DNA from: CAG-791 sp003447895
GTDB lineage: Bacteria > Bacillota > Clostridia > Lachnospirales > Lachnospiraceae
Reading direction: 5' to 3'
NCBI GenBank assembly: GCA_946620035.1
Contig: CAMOMX010000106.1
Span: forward strand, 1 to 7,034
DNA length: 7,034 nucleotides
A program made the translations under genes and the position numbers. The notes under the pieces are model-generated. The model was not told the DNA's origin and searched no databases. It saw only the letters and a list, made by a program, of their open reading frames with translations. Every line of letters starts with the position of its first letter. Positions within the stretch are counted from its first letter, which is position 1. Shown here piece by piece: positions 1 through 6,505 of the stretch.

Positions 1-2
1 AT

Positions 3-15
3 GGTGCCAGGCACC
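3..15. repeat. GGTGCC/GGCACC palindrome at window edge
   Basis: The sequence GGTGCC-A-GGCACC is a perfect inverted repeat, best folded as five base pairs with a three-base loop. It lies 16 bases past the stop codon of the lipoprotein gene. It could be the stem of that gene's terminator or a copy of a dispersed REP-like palindrome. The window ends before any T-tract could be seen, so neither reading can be settled here. Confidence 0.5.
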
Positions 16-31
16 TGCTAAGTCAAACTGA

Positions 32-874
32 TTACTGGGCTACAACCGCTGTGATGTGAGGGTTGGGGCCTTCATACCAGTAAAGGAAGCCTTCCAGATC
101 GACAACATCGCCGACCTTGAGGTCCTTTATGGCCTTGTAAACCGGCGTGTCGGGTCCGCACAGATAGGACTCCACGGTGAAGGTATAGGTGTTTCCGTTC
201 ACGGAGACGTTGAAGTAGAGGTCATCGCCTTCCTGGCCGGATCCGTCATAGTTGTAGAGAAATGCCGCGCCGTCGTCGCCGATGGGCTCAATCTTGACGC
301 CCTTGAAGGAGACGAACTTGTTCTGCTTGTTGATGAGTTCATCCGTTCCCAGAAGCGCTGTGACATCTTCCGCCTCAGCGATGTACTCGCCGTCCTCGAA
401 CATCCAGACTGCGTCGATGACTTCGATCTCGCCGGACCACTCCGCCTTATAGCCCTTGACGCGCATCATCTTGCCGACTTCCATCAGCTCATACTCCTTG
501 GGCGTGCAGGGAAGGTTATACAGGAAATAAGCGCCGCCGTTCTCATCCTGAAGATAGACGCTGGCCGTGCCCTGCTCCTCGTAATAAGCCTGCTTGGCCT
601 GGATCGCGCCGCGAATTACGACTTCGCTGTCGATTTCCGCCGCCGCATAGGCCGCATAGTCCATGGGCTCCTCCGTGATCACGGGTGCCTCACTCTGTGT
701 CTCCTCCGCGACATCGCTCTCCACGGTCTCTTCCGCGGGCTCCGCCTCAGTCTCCTCCGCAGGTGTCTCCGCGGCCGGTGTTGCCGGTGCGGAAGAAGAG
801 GTGTTGTTATTTCCGCACGCGACTGCCGCCAGCATCATAGCGCCGGTCAGCATTACTACAATTGCCTTTTTCAT
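32..874 (-). CDS. Secreted lipoprotein with acidic linker and two OB-fold-like domains, function unknown
   Basis: This encodes a 280-residue protein probably anchored to the outer face of the membrane. The start at 874 is chosen because MKKAIVV opens a clear lipoprotein signal peptide and an AGGAGG site lies 4 nt upstream. An in-frame TTG start at 982 has neither. The signal runs to a lipobox AVAC with Cys20 as the lipidated residue. Residues 21-70 are a Ser/Pro/Ala/Glu-rich acidic linker. Two beta-rich segments follow, at about 85-155 (with VYLQDENGG and VGKMMRVKGY) and about 185-280 (with VGDVVDLEGFLYW). Their strand pattern resembles bacterial OB-fold domains, which is pattern recognition and not an alignment. 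The gene follows the solute-binding protein gene with no obvious terminator between them, but it also has its own promoter. It could be an accessory surface protein of the transporter or an unrelated envelope protein. Confidence 0.85.
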   Translation of the reverse strand: MKKAIVVMLTGAMMLAAVACGNNNTSSSAPATPAAETPAEETEAEPAEETVESDVAEETQSEAPVITEEPMDYAAYAAAEIDSEVVIRGAIQAKQAYYEEQGTASVYLQDENGGAYFLYNLPCTPKEYELMEVGKMMRVKGYKAEWSGEIEVIDAVWMFEDGEYIAEAEDVTALLGTDELINKQNKFVSFKGVKIEPIGDDGAAFLYNYDGSGQEGDDLYFNVSVNGNTYTFTVESYLCGPDTPVYKAIKDLKVGDVVDLEGFLYWYEGPNPHITAVVAQ

Positions 875-878
875 GTTT

Positions 879-884
879 CCTCCT
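879..884 (-). promoter_or_regulatory. Ribosome binding site fixing the lipoprotein start
   Basis: The minus strand reads AAAGGAGG followed by AAAC and the ATG at 874-872. This strong site, with a short 4-nt spacer, selects the MKKAIVV start over the upstream TTG at 982. Confidence 0.85.
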
Positions 885-888
885 TTGT

Positions 889-908
889 CGAAGCGCTTTA
901 GCGCTTCG
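889..908 (-). promoter_or_regulatory. Perfect hairpin directly upstream of the lipoprotein ribosome site
   Basis: CGAAGCGC (889-896) and GCGCTTCG (901-908) are perfect reverse complements around TTTA. In the minus-strand transcript the stem ends 4 nt before AGGAGG. No U-tract follows, so it is not a terminator. It may stabilise the mRNA or modulate ribosome access. An alternative GCGC-GAA-GCGC fold at 901-911 would exclude it. The core AAGCGCTT resembles the centre of a catabolite-repression (cre) operator, but the flanks do not fit. Confidence 0.55.
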
Positions 909-973
909 CGCTTTCCGGTTCCGCTGCCGCAGCGCATCCGTCCCGCGGCACGCAGACTCAACAAGTTGCTCGA

Positions 974-983
974 TTTGGCCAAA
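974..983. promoter_or_regulatory. Palindrome TTTGGCCAAA just downstream of predicted transcript start
   Basis: This is a perfect 10-bp palindrome centred about 20 bases past the predicted start of the lipoprotein transcript. It overlaps one of two GCCAAAA direct repeats (978-984 and 989-995) spaced 11 bp apart, close to one helical turn. That is a plausible operator arrangement, but no regulator gene is visible in the window to match it. Confidence 0.3.
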
Positions 984-1003
984 ATACAGCCAAAACCACT
1001 TCT

Positions 1004-1031
1004 ATTATAGCGAAAACGCGCTATAAATCAA
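1004..1031 (-). promoter_or_regulatory. Promoter of the lipoprotein gene
   Basis: The minus strand carries a perfect TATAAT -10 box at 1009-1004 and TTGATT at 1031-1026 as the -35 box, with a 16-bp spacer. Transcription would start near 997 and leave a leader of about 120 nt. The -35 box begins 2 bp after the stop codon of the binding-protein gene, so the lipoprotein can be expressed separately from the transporter operon. Confidence 0.65.
1006..1025. promoter_or_regulatory. Inverted repeat overlapping the -10 box, possible operator
   Basis: TATAGCG (1006-1012) and CGCTATA (1019-1025) are exact reverse complements separated by 6 bp. The repeat fills the promoter spacer and covers most of the -10 box, where a bound repressor would block RNA polymerase. 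Arms of 7 bp arise by chance in a window this size, so the case rests on position. Confidence 0.35.
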
Positions 1032-1032
1032 T

Positions 1033-2643
1033 TCACGGCTCCGATGCCGCCTTGATCTTTCCCCGGATGTAGTAGGCTCCGATCAGGATCCAGGCAACCG
1101 CCAGCGTGATCAGAAGCACCTTGGAGGCCGTCGGAAGAGGTCCCATGTCGCCGGTCCCTCCCTCGGCCGCGTTCTGGCGCATACTGGTCTGGTCCAGGCG
1201 GTAAAGGGATGTCACATCATCAAAGAGGTCATCGAGGTAGGCGTCGTCCACCGTCGCCTTTCTTCGCACGGATTTGGTCACGTTCTCGATCAGCTGTCCC
1301 GCGGCGTCGCGCAGCGACGTGGAGCCGTTGAAGACCGGCGTCACGAAGGTGTACTGCACGTTGTCGATGAGAAGCTTGGCCGCCTGGATCTTGACATCGT
1401 AGTAGAATTCGTTGTTCTCCCCTTCGCGGGACAGATAGTCCTGATACTCCTCTGAATTCTGCGCCTTCAGGGTCACCGGGACATAGCCTTCCGTCTGGGA
1501 ATAGGCGATCTGAACTTCATTGCTGAGAAGGTACTGGGTAAAGAGCCAGGAGGCCAGGACCACCTGCGGGTCCTCCTTGTTGAAAATACACACAGACGGG
1601 CCCTGAGAGATTATCTTGGGATTTTCGGGGTCATACTGGGGGAACATCCTGACTTCCGTGTCAAATTCCACAAACTTATCCTTGCTGATATCGGAGAGGG
1701 GCGCATGGCTTCCCATCCAGGTCGCGCCGGCCGTGGAATCGATGGCAAACACGCACTGCCCCGCGTCGAGGAAGTTGGCCGGATAGCTCGAGATCTTAAA
1801 GGTCGAGAAGGCCCCCGTCTTCGCGTGCGCCGCGACGTCCTTCAGGATCTCTCTTGTCGTGTCGTTAAAGAGGAGCACCTCCCCGTTTTCGTTGGAATAG
1901 CCTGCCTCCCTCTGCCTCAGCATCTGGATCATCATGTTGTCCGTGGACTTGTCGATGAAGGGGATCATGACTTTCTGCCCGTTTGCCGGATAGATGCCGT
2001 CCGCCCCTTTCCTGGCCGCCGCCTCGGATACCTCCCAGATGAAATCCCAGGTGGGAATGTCCGGCACCTCGTAGCCGAGCTTCTCCACAAGGTCTTTATT
2101 GATATACAGGGCCTCCGTGGAGCGCATGAAAGGAAGCGCGTAGGTCATGCCCCCGATCGCGCACTCGGACAGAAACTGCGGGACGATCTCCTCCTTGGAG
2201 GGCCCGTCGAAGCGAAGGGCGGAGCCGTTCAGCCCGTACTTGGCGTCGGTCATCAAAGAGTCCAGAGGCACCACGACATTCTCTCCCGTCATATAGGTCG
2301 CGATATGGTCCGGATAGGTGATACAGACGTTGGGCGTCGTATTGGTGGAGATGTTGGTTATGACGTCGTTGTATATTTTGCCGTAGTCCGTGTACAGGCG
2401 CATATTGACCTCGATGTTGGGATACAGCTTTTCGAAGTCCGTGATCGCCTGTTCATAGATCGCCGTCTGCGTCTTGTTGGTATCATTCTTGGCCCAGAAG
2501 GTCAGCTCGATCTTCTGGTAGTCGTCAAACACTTCCGGTGCCTTGAAGGCCGCTCTGCCGCGCGATCCGTGGCAGCCGGTCAGAAGTGACGCCGTAAGCG
2601 CTGCTGCGGCCGCAATCGCCACAGCTCTCTTTGGAAATTTCAT
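1033..2643 (-). CDS. Family 1 extracellular solute-binding lipoprotein (sugar ABC transporter) with extra C-terminal membrane helix
   Basis: This 536-residue protein should capture the transported solute outside the cell and hand it to the permeases. It has a signal peptide ending in LLTGC, with Cys24 as the lipid anchor. Typical UgpB/MalE-type features follow: LTFWAKND near residue 50, the EQAITDFEKLYPNIEVNM segment, YALPFMRSTEALYINKDLV, and a C-terminal-lobe segment ASWLFTQYLLSNEVQIAYSQ. Members of this family are usually 400-450 residues. Here the extra length includes a Gly-containing linker and a hydrophobic helix at about 508-526, followed by basic RGKIK, which predicts a second anchor with a cytoplasmic tail. 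It is the last gene of the operon and its ATG overlaps the upstream permease stop as ATGA, with AGGAGG at 2658-2653. A sugar or sugar derivative is the likely ligand, but its identity cannot be read. Confidence 0.92.
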   Translation of the reverse strand: MKFPKRAVAIAAAAALTASLLTGCHGSRGRAAFKAPEVFDDYQKIELTFWAKNDTNKTQTAIYEQAITDFEKLYPNIEVNMRLYTDYGKIYNDVITNISTNTTPNVCITYPDHIATYMTGENVVVPLDSLMTDAKYGLNGSALRFDGPSKEEIVPQFLSECAIGGMTYALPFMRSTEALYINKDLVEKLGYEVPDIPTWDFIWEVSEAAARKGADGIYPANGQKVMIPFIDKSTDNMMIQMLRQREAGYSNENGEVLLFNDTTREILKDVAAHAKTGAFSTFKISSYPANFLDAGQCVFAIDSTAGATWMGSHAPLSDISKDKFVEFDTEVRMFPQYDPENPKIISQGPSVCIFNKEDPQVVLASWLFTQYLLSNEVQIAYSQTEGYVPVTLKAQNSEEYQDYLSREGENNEFYYDVKIQAAKLLIDNVQYTFVTPVFNGSTSLRDAAGQLIENVTKSVRRKATVDDAYLDDLFDDVTSLYRLDQTSMRQNAAEGGTGDMGPLPTASKVLLITLAVAWILIGAYYIRGKIKAASEP

Positions 2644-3515
2644 CCTTTGGTCCCTCCTCTCGAAACACCTGCCATGATCTTCTTGTGGAAGATGAGGAAC
2701 AATACGATGAGCGGGATGGAGATGACCACGACCGCCGCCATCATTGCGGGGATATTCTCGCGGCCGAATCCGTTCTCGCGGATTTCCTGGATGCCGTTGG
2801 AGACCAGGAAATAGGCCTCATCGTCTGTGATCAGACGCGGCCACACATAGGAATTCCAGCACTCGATGACCTTCAGGATCGCGATGGTCACCATCGTGGG
2901 CTGGCAGATCGGCAGCATGACTTTCCACAGGTACTTGAAGTCCGAGGTGCCGTCCACCTTGGCCGCCTTGTAGAGCTCCTCCGGAATCTGCTCGAAGTTC
3001 TCTTTCAAAAGATAGATATAGAAGACGGATGTCACCGACGGAAGGATCAGTCCCAGGTAGCTGTTTCGGAGCCCCGCATCCGTGATCGTCACGAAATTGG
3101 TGATGATGACAAGCTCATTCGGGATCATCATCAGGGACAGAAACAGGGTAAAGAGAAGGTCCTTTCCGCGGAATTTGAGCCTTGCGAAGGCGAAGGCCGC
3201 GAGCACCGTGACAACCATCATCAGCGCTGTCGTAACTACCGTAAAGATCAGCGTATTGAGGAAGTACCTTCCCAGGGACACCGCCGTAAACGCGTCAAAA
3301 TAGTTCTGAAGTGTAGGGGACAGCGTATAGAGCTTTGGGATGTACTCCGAGTTGTAGGAGCTGTAGCTCTTGACCGAAGTCAGGATCATCCAGTAGAAGG
3401 GAAACAGCACGATCACAGCCCAGAAGGCCAGCAGCACATAGGTCACCGCTTTCCGGATCTTTTCGTTTCTCTGTGCCTGTCTCGAAGCCTCGGAGAAATC
3501 TGTATTTTGACTCAT
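2640..3515 (-). CDS. Carbohydrate ABC transporter permease, MalG/UgpE type
   Basis: This 291-residue integral membrane protein would form half of the import channel. The first membrane helix is at about 24-46 and ends in the FPFYWMILTSVK segment characteristic of MalG-like subunits. Further helices lie around 85-111, 120-140, 152-170, 203-220 and 258-280. The cytoplasmic EAA loop that docks on the ATPase is visible as ELYKAAKVDG (180-189) followed by LP at 201-202. The ATG at 3515 has AGGAGG 7 nt upstream, directly against the stop codon of the preceding permease. Its own stop overlaps the binding-protein start by 4 nt, which suggests translational coupling. Family assignment is firm. Substrate is unknown. 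Confidence 0.95.
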   Translation of the reverse strand: MSQNTDFSEASRQAQRNEKIRKAVTYVLLAFWAVIVLFPFYWMILTSVKSYSSYNSEYIPKLYTLSPTLQNYFDAFTAVSLGRYFLNTLIFTVVTTALMMVVTVLAAFAFARLKFRGKDLLFTLFLSLMMIPNELVIITNFVTITDAGLRNSYLGLILPSVTSVFYIYLLKENFEQIPEELYKAAKVDGTSDFKYLWKVMLPICQPTMVTIAILKVIECWNSYVWPRLITDDEAYFLVSNGIQEIRENGFGRENIPAMMAAVVVISIPLIVLFLIFHKKIMAGVSRGGTKG

Positions 3516-3528
3516 TGTGATTCCTCCT

Positions 3529-4422
3529 TTACGCGTAGTACGTGTTCTTCTCGCTGATCAGCAGGTTGATACACGTGATCGTCAGTACGATTGCAAACAG
3601 GATCAGCGCCGCGGCTGCCGCGAAGGACGGGTATCCGCCGCTGTCGCCGTACAGCATGTCGTAGACATAGCCGACGATCGTGTTCATGCCGGCCGCGTTG
3701 AGGTCGGTTCCGAAAATGGCGACCACATCGCTGTATGCCTTGAAGGCGCCTATAAATCCGGTGATCACCAGGTAGAAGATCATGGGCGAGATCATCGGAA
3801 GCGTGATCTTTGTAAAGATCCTAAGCTTCGACGTTCCGTCGACCCTGGCCGCCTTGTAGTAGTCCTGATTGACGCTCGCAAGGGCGCTCGTGAGGATCAG
3901 GATCTTGAAGGGCATGACGACCCAGACCGTGTAGAAGCACATGACGAACATCTTGGCCCAGTAGGGTCCGTCGATGAAGTCCACCGCGGTTCCTCCCACC
4001 GCCGTGATGAGGAGGTTCGCGAAGCCGTCGGAATACGGCGTCTTCTTAAACAGGATCATAAAGACAAGTCCGACTGCCAGCGTGTTGGTCACATAGGGCA
4101 GAAAGAAAACTGTCTGTAAGAAGTCCCGGAGCTTCGTGATCGAGTTCAGGCCCACGGAGATCAAAAGCGCGATTCCCGTCGAGAGTGGGACCGTGATCAC
4201 GACCAGGATAAAGGTGTTCTTGAGGGCCTGCAGAAAGTAGGGGTCCCTCAGCACATAGGAGTAGTTGTAAGTGCCAATGCCATGATAGGTCTGCGAGGCG
4301 GAGTTGTACCCTTCCTCTATGGAGTAGATCACGACGTCAAAGAGCGGGTAGATCATAAAGACGCCGAGGAAGGCCAGCGCCGGCAGAAGGTAGAGCCAGG
4401 CTTTGTTGTTGTTTTTATCCAT
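3529..4422 (-). CDS. Carbohydrate ABC transporter permease, MalF/UgpA type
   Basis: This 297-residue membrane protein is the partner channel subunit. It begins with a short polar tail and a first helix at about 9-33 (LYLLPALAFLGVFMIYPL). Further helices lie around 68-92, 104-125, 157-180, 211-228 and 270-290. The EAA loop reads YYKAARVDG at 188-196, with LP at 208-209. It lacks the long extra N-terminal region of enterobacterial MalF and matches the length of the short UgpA/MsmF-type subunits. The gene sits 17 nt after the ATPase gene and 13 nt before the second permease. A moderate ribosome site, AGGAG within AAAAGGAGAGGA, precedes the ATG. Assignment to the CUT1 class is confident. The transported sugar is not. 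Confidence 0.95.
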   Translation of the reverse strand: MDKNNNKAWLYLLPALAFLGVFMIYPLFDVVIYSIEEGYNSASQTYHGIGTYNYSYVLRDPYFLQALKNTFILVVITVPLSTGIALLISVGLNSITKLRDFLQTVFFLPYVTNTLAVGLVFMILFKKTPYSDGFANLLITAVGGTAVDFIDGPYWAKMFVMCFYTVWVVMPFKILILTSALASVNQDYYKAARVDGTSKLRIFTKITLPMISPMIFYLVITGFIGAFKAYSDVVAIFGTDLNAAGMNTIVGYVYDMLYGDSGGYPSFAAAAALILFAIVLTITCINLLISEKNTYYA

Positions 4423-4439
4423 GACGCGTCCTCTCCTTT

Positions 4440-5591
4440 TTAATTCAGCGCGGAGAATGTGCAGCGCACTCTTTCTCCCGTCTCCCTGTCAAAGAGGTAG
4501 GTGCGCAGAGGCTTTAGGTCAAAATCCACAGTCTTTCCCTTGGCAGTCCCGATCACCTCTGTGCTGACGATCGTGCGGATGGTTCCGGCCACGGACGAGC
4601 TGTTGGTCGCCACAATGCTGGTGTCACGCCCCATGACTTCCACGGCTGTCAGCCCGCAGTGGAGCTTTCCGCCGTCTCCGGGGATGAAGCCCTCCGGTCT
4701 TACGCCGATCGTGACAGGTCCCTCTCTCAGTGGGACGCCGGGGGTGTCGTACTCTCTCCACTCCTTGTCGGGCGCGACCTTCAGGACCGCGTCTTTGCCG
4801 ATATAGAGAATGCCGCCCTTCACTTCGCCGTCAAATACATTGATCGGAGGCGTTCCCAGGAATTTGGCGACAAAGAGATTGACCGGATCCTCGTAGATCC
4901 GCTGCGGCTTCGCGATCTGCTGCACGACGCCGGCTTCCATCACGACGATCATATCCGAGATGCTCATGGCCTCTTCCTGGTCGTGCGTGACAAAGACCGT
5001 GGTAATTCCCGTCTCCTTCTGGATCCTCCGGATCTCTTCTCTTGTCTGGAGTCTCAGGCGCGCGTCCAGGTTGGAGAGGGGCTCATCGAGAAGGAGGACT
5101 CCGGGAACTTTCACAAGGGCCCTTGCAATGGCGACTCTCTGCTGCTGTCCGCCCGAGAGCTCGCTGGGCTTTCTCTCGAGGAGCTGGTCGATCTGGACAA
5201 GCCTTGCGGCTTCCGCCGCCTTGGCTCTCATCTCCTCTTTGCTCATCTTGTCCTTCCCTTTACGGTTCTCCAGAGGGAACATGATATTTTGCAGGACCGT
5301 CAGATGCGGATAGAGGGCATAGCTCTGAAATACCATGCCGACTCCCCTGTTCTCCGGAGGAAGCTCTGTGACATCGTCGTCCCCGAAGAAGATCTTTCCC
5401 TCCGTGGGTTTCTCCAGGCCGCAGATCATGTTGAGCGTCGTGCTCTTTCCGCAGCCGGAAGGGCCCAGAAGGCCGATCAGCTTGCCGTCCGGGATCTCAA
5501 AGTTGAATTTGTTGACGGCGATGACGTCCTCCTTGATCTTTTTGTTTCGGTTGGGATACCGCTTGGTCAGGTTTTGCAAAACGATTTTCAC
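4440..5591 (-). CDS. ABC transporter ATP-binding protein, MalK/UgpC/MsmK type
   Basis: This 383-residue cytoplasmic ATPase should dimerise and power the two permeases. All catalytic elements are present: Walker A GPSGCGKST (43-51), Q-loop Gln89 in VFQSYALYPHLT, signature LSGGQQQR (145-152), Walker B LLLDEP (166-171), D-loop SNLDA (173-177) and switch His203 in VTHDQEEA. A C-terminal MOBE/TOBE-like beta domain covers about 240-380 and includes IGVRPEGF. This tail is the mark of the carbohydrate-importer ATPases, where it can serve regulation. The start codon is GTG, supported by AGGAGG 6 nt upstream. In many Firmicutes one shared MsmK-type ATPase serves several sugar importers, so a dedicated copy placed ahead of the permease genes is notable. 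The gene lies 28 nt after the hydrolase gene. Confidence 0.96.
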   Translation of the reverse strand: MKIVLQNLTKRYPNRNKKIKEDVIAVNKFNFEIPDGKLIGLLGPSGCGKSTTLNMICGLEKPTEGKIFFGDDDVTELPPENRGVGMVFQSYALYPHLTVLQNIMFPLENRKGKDKMSKEEMRAKAAEAARLVQIDQLLERKPSELSGGQQQRVAIARALVKVPGVLLLDEPLSNLDARLRLQTREEIRRIQKETGITTVFVTHDQEEAMSISDMIVVMEAGVVQQIAKPQRIYEDPVNLFVAKFLGTPPINVFDGEVKGGILYIGKDAVLKVAPDKEWREYDTPGVPLREGPVTIGVRPEGFIPGDGGKLHCGLTAVEVMGRDTSIVATNSSSVAGTIRTIVSTEVIGTAKGKTVDFDLKPLRTYLFDRETGERVRCTFSALN

Positions 5592-5597
5592 GACGTA

Positions 5598-5603
5598 CCT
5601 CCT
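5598..5603 (-). promoter_or_regulatory. Ribosome binding site supporting the GTG start of the ATPase
   Basis: The minus strand reads TAAGGAGGTACGTC followed by GTG at 5591-5589. The AGGAGGT core is 6 nt from the start codon, and the protein then begins KIVLQNLTKRY, as expected for this ATPase family. Confidence 0.85.
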
Positions 5604-5619
5604 TATTCCTCTCTATCAC

Positions 5620-6288
5620 TTACTGCGCTGTCCCCGGCAGGAGTTCCTCCTTCAGAAGATCCGCGATCTTAGTGCTGTGCACAATATAACTTCCGTGACT
5701 CTCTCCGGCAAGGATCCTGAGCCTTGCGCCGGGGATCGATTCCGCGATCGTCCTTGTCTCCGACTCCCGGATCAGGTCCTTACTGCCTGCCATTACCAGG
5801 GTCTTTACCTTGATCCTTCCCAGTTCCTCCCTGCTGATGTTCGGTTCATTCTTCATAAGGTCGATCATGGGATCCTTTTTAAAGAGGCTCATTCCCTCCA
5901 CATAGAGACGGAACCAGAGCTTTGTCCCTTTCGGGGATATGTTCGCGCCGCTCACGATCAGATTGGTGATCCTGCTGCAGTCCATGGCCGCGAGAAGCGC
6001 CACGATCCCGCCGTCCGAAAATCCGTAGAAGGCCACGTCGTTAAGATCCAGCTCTGTCATGAAAGCGATCATATCCTGCGCCATGTCTTTGTAGTGAAGC
6101 TCCCGGCAGGGGGTGCTCTGTCCGTGTCCCCTCGAATCAATGGCATAACATGTGAAGTGGTCCTTCAGGACTTCGATCGCCTCGTCAAAGATCGTGTGGT
6201 CCTCCCCGTTTCCGTGCACCATGATGAGAGGCCTTCCGTGGCCGGTCTTTGTATAGAAGAGCTGAACGCCGTTAACGCCAATGAGCAT
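5620..6288 (-). CDS. Alpha/beta hydrolase, first gene of the transporter operon
   Basis: This 222-residue protein has no signal peptide and should be cytosolic. The alpha/beta hydrolase fold is clear: oxyanion-hole motif HGNGE (25-29), DSRGHGQS (51-58), and nucleophile elbow GFSDGG with Ser91. A plausible acid, Asp171 (GSKD), and catalytic His198 (ESHGS) complete a full triad. The cap region between about 117 and 158 is short, and the total length is below the 250-300 residues common in the family. The ATG at 6288 has GGAGG 8 nt upstream. Being first in the operon, ahead of the transporter genes, suggests it acts on the imported compound, perhaps as an esterase or lactonase. That is inference from context, since this superfamily cannot be assigned a substrate from motifs alone. 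Confidence 0.92.
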   Translation of the reverse strand: MLIGVNGVQLFYTKTGHGRPLIMVHGNGEDHTIFDEAIEVLKDHFTCYAIDSRGHGQSTPCRELHYKDMAQDMIAFMTELDLNDVAFYGFSDGGIVALLAAMDCSRITNLIVSGANISPKGTKLWFRLYVEGMSLFKKDPMIDLMKNEPNISREELGRIKVKTLVMAGSKDLIRESETRTIAESIPGARLRILAGESHGSYIVHSTKIADLLKEELLPGTAQ

Positions 6289-6355
6289 TGTGATATCCTC
6301 CGGTATGATTGCATGTTGTTTGATCGGTAATTAGTGTAAAGTTGCCTGCCTTACT

Positions 6356-6384
6356 ATTATAACGCATCAGCGCGGTGAAATTCT
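6356..6384 (-). promoter_or_regulatory. Promoter of the hydrolase-transporter operon
   Basis: A perfect TATAAT -10 box lies at 6361-6356 on the minus strand, between the pgi terminator and the hydrolase gene. The best -35 candidate at 17 bp spacing is AGAATT (6384-6379), a poor match, and there is no TG extension. Transcription would start near 6349, leaving a leader of about 60 nt. The weak -35 fits an activator-dependent promoter. No regulator gene or convincing operator is visible nearby. Confidence 0.6.
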
Positions 6385-6396
6385 GTATTTTGCAAT

Positions 6397-6434
6397 AAAA
6401 AAACTGCCGCCCCGGGAAAATCCCGAGGCAGCAG
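6397..6434 (-). terminator. Intrinsic terminator after pgi
   Basis: In the minus-strand transcript, positions 6434-6421 pair with 6417-6404 to give a 14-bp GC-rich stem with two G-U wobbles and a UUU loop. Seven U residues follow (6403-6397). On the plus strand the two wobbles become A-C mismatches and no T-tract follows, so it acts in one direction. It isolates the operon from pgi transcription. Confidence 0.93.
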
Positions 6435-6505
6435 CCATATTCATACTCTCAATGCCCGCAAAAAGGGGCCTTCGCGCTTTCGATCGGCGGATTTGAGGAT
6501 CCTTA

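Noticed and set aside
56..901. Plus-strand open frame opposite the lipoprotein gene
   Set aside because: It is antisense to a well-supported gene, has no ribosome site, and its protein is a Leu/Arg/Cys-rich product typical of shadow translation.
891..904. Catabolite-repression (cre) operator
   Set aside because: The AAGCGCTT core matches but the outer TG and CA positions do not, and the site is about 100 bases downstream of the predicted start.
875..982. Longer lipoprotein start at 982, adding 36 residues
   Set aside because: It uses TTG with no ribosome site, lies inside the structured leader, and would bury the signal peptide.
1006..1025. Terminator after the binding-protein gene
   Set aside because: The stem is AT-rich at its base and no U-tract follows it on the minus strand, so transcription may read through into the lipoprotein gene.
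2631..3557. Long plus-strand frame opposite the MalG-type permease, and similar long frames opposite the other operon genes
   Set aside because: Their proteins are Arg/His/Asp-rich with no recognisable domain, while the opposite strand encodes intact family members. High GC content keeps antisense frames open.
6336..6354. GTAAAG/CTTAC inverted repeat at the operon transcript start as an operator
   Set aside because: The arms are only five bases with a bulge, which is expected by chance.
6454..6470. Second terminator in the pgi 3' region (GCCC/GGGC around a T-run)
   Set aside because: The stem is only four pairs and the T-run is in the loop. The strong terminator at 6397-6434 explains transcript ending.
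6471..6481. TTCGCGCTTTC shared with 905-915 as a regulatory repeat
   Set aside because: Several 11-base matches are expected by chance between positions in 7 kb, and the two sites have different contexts.
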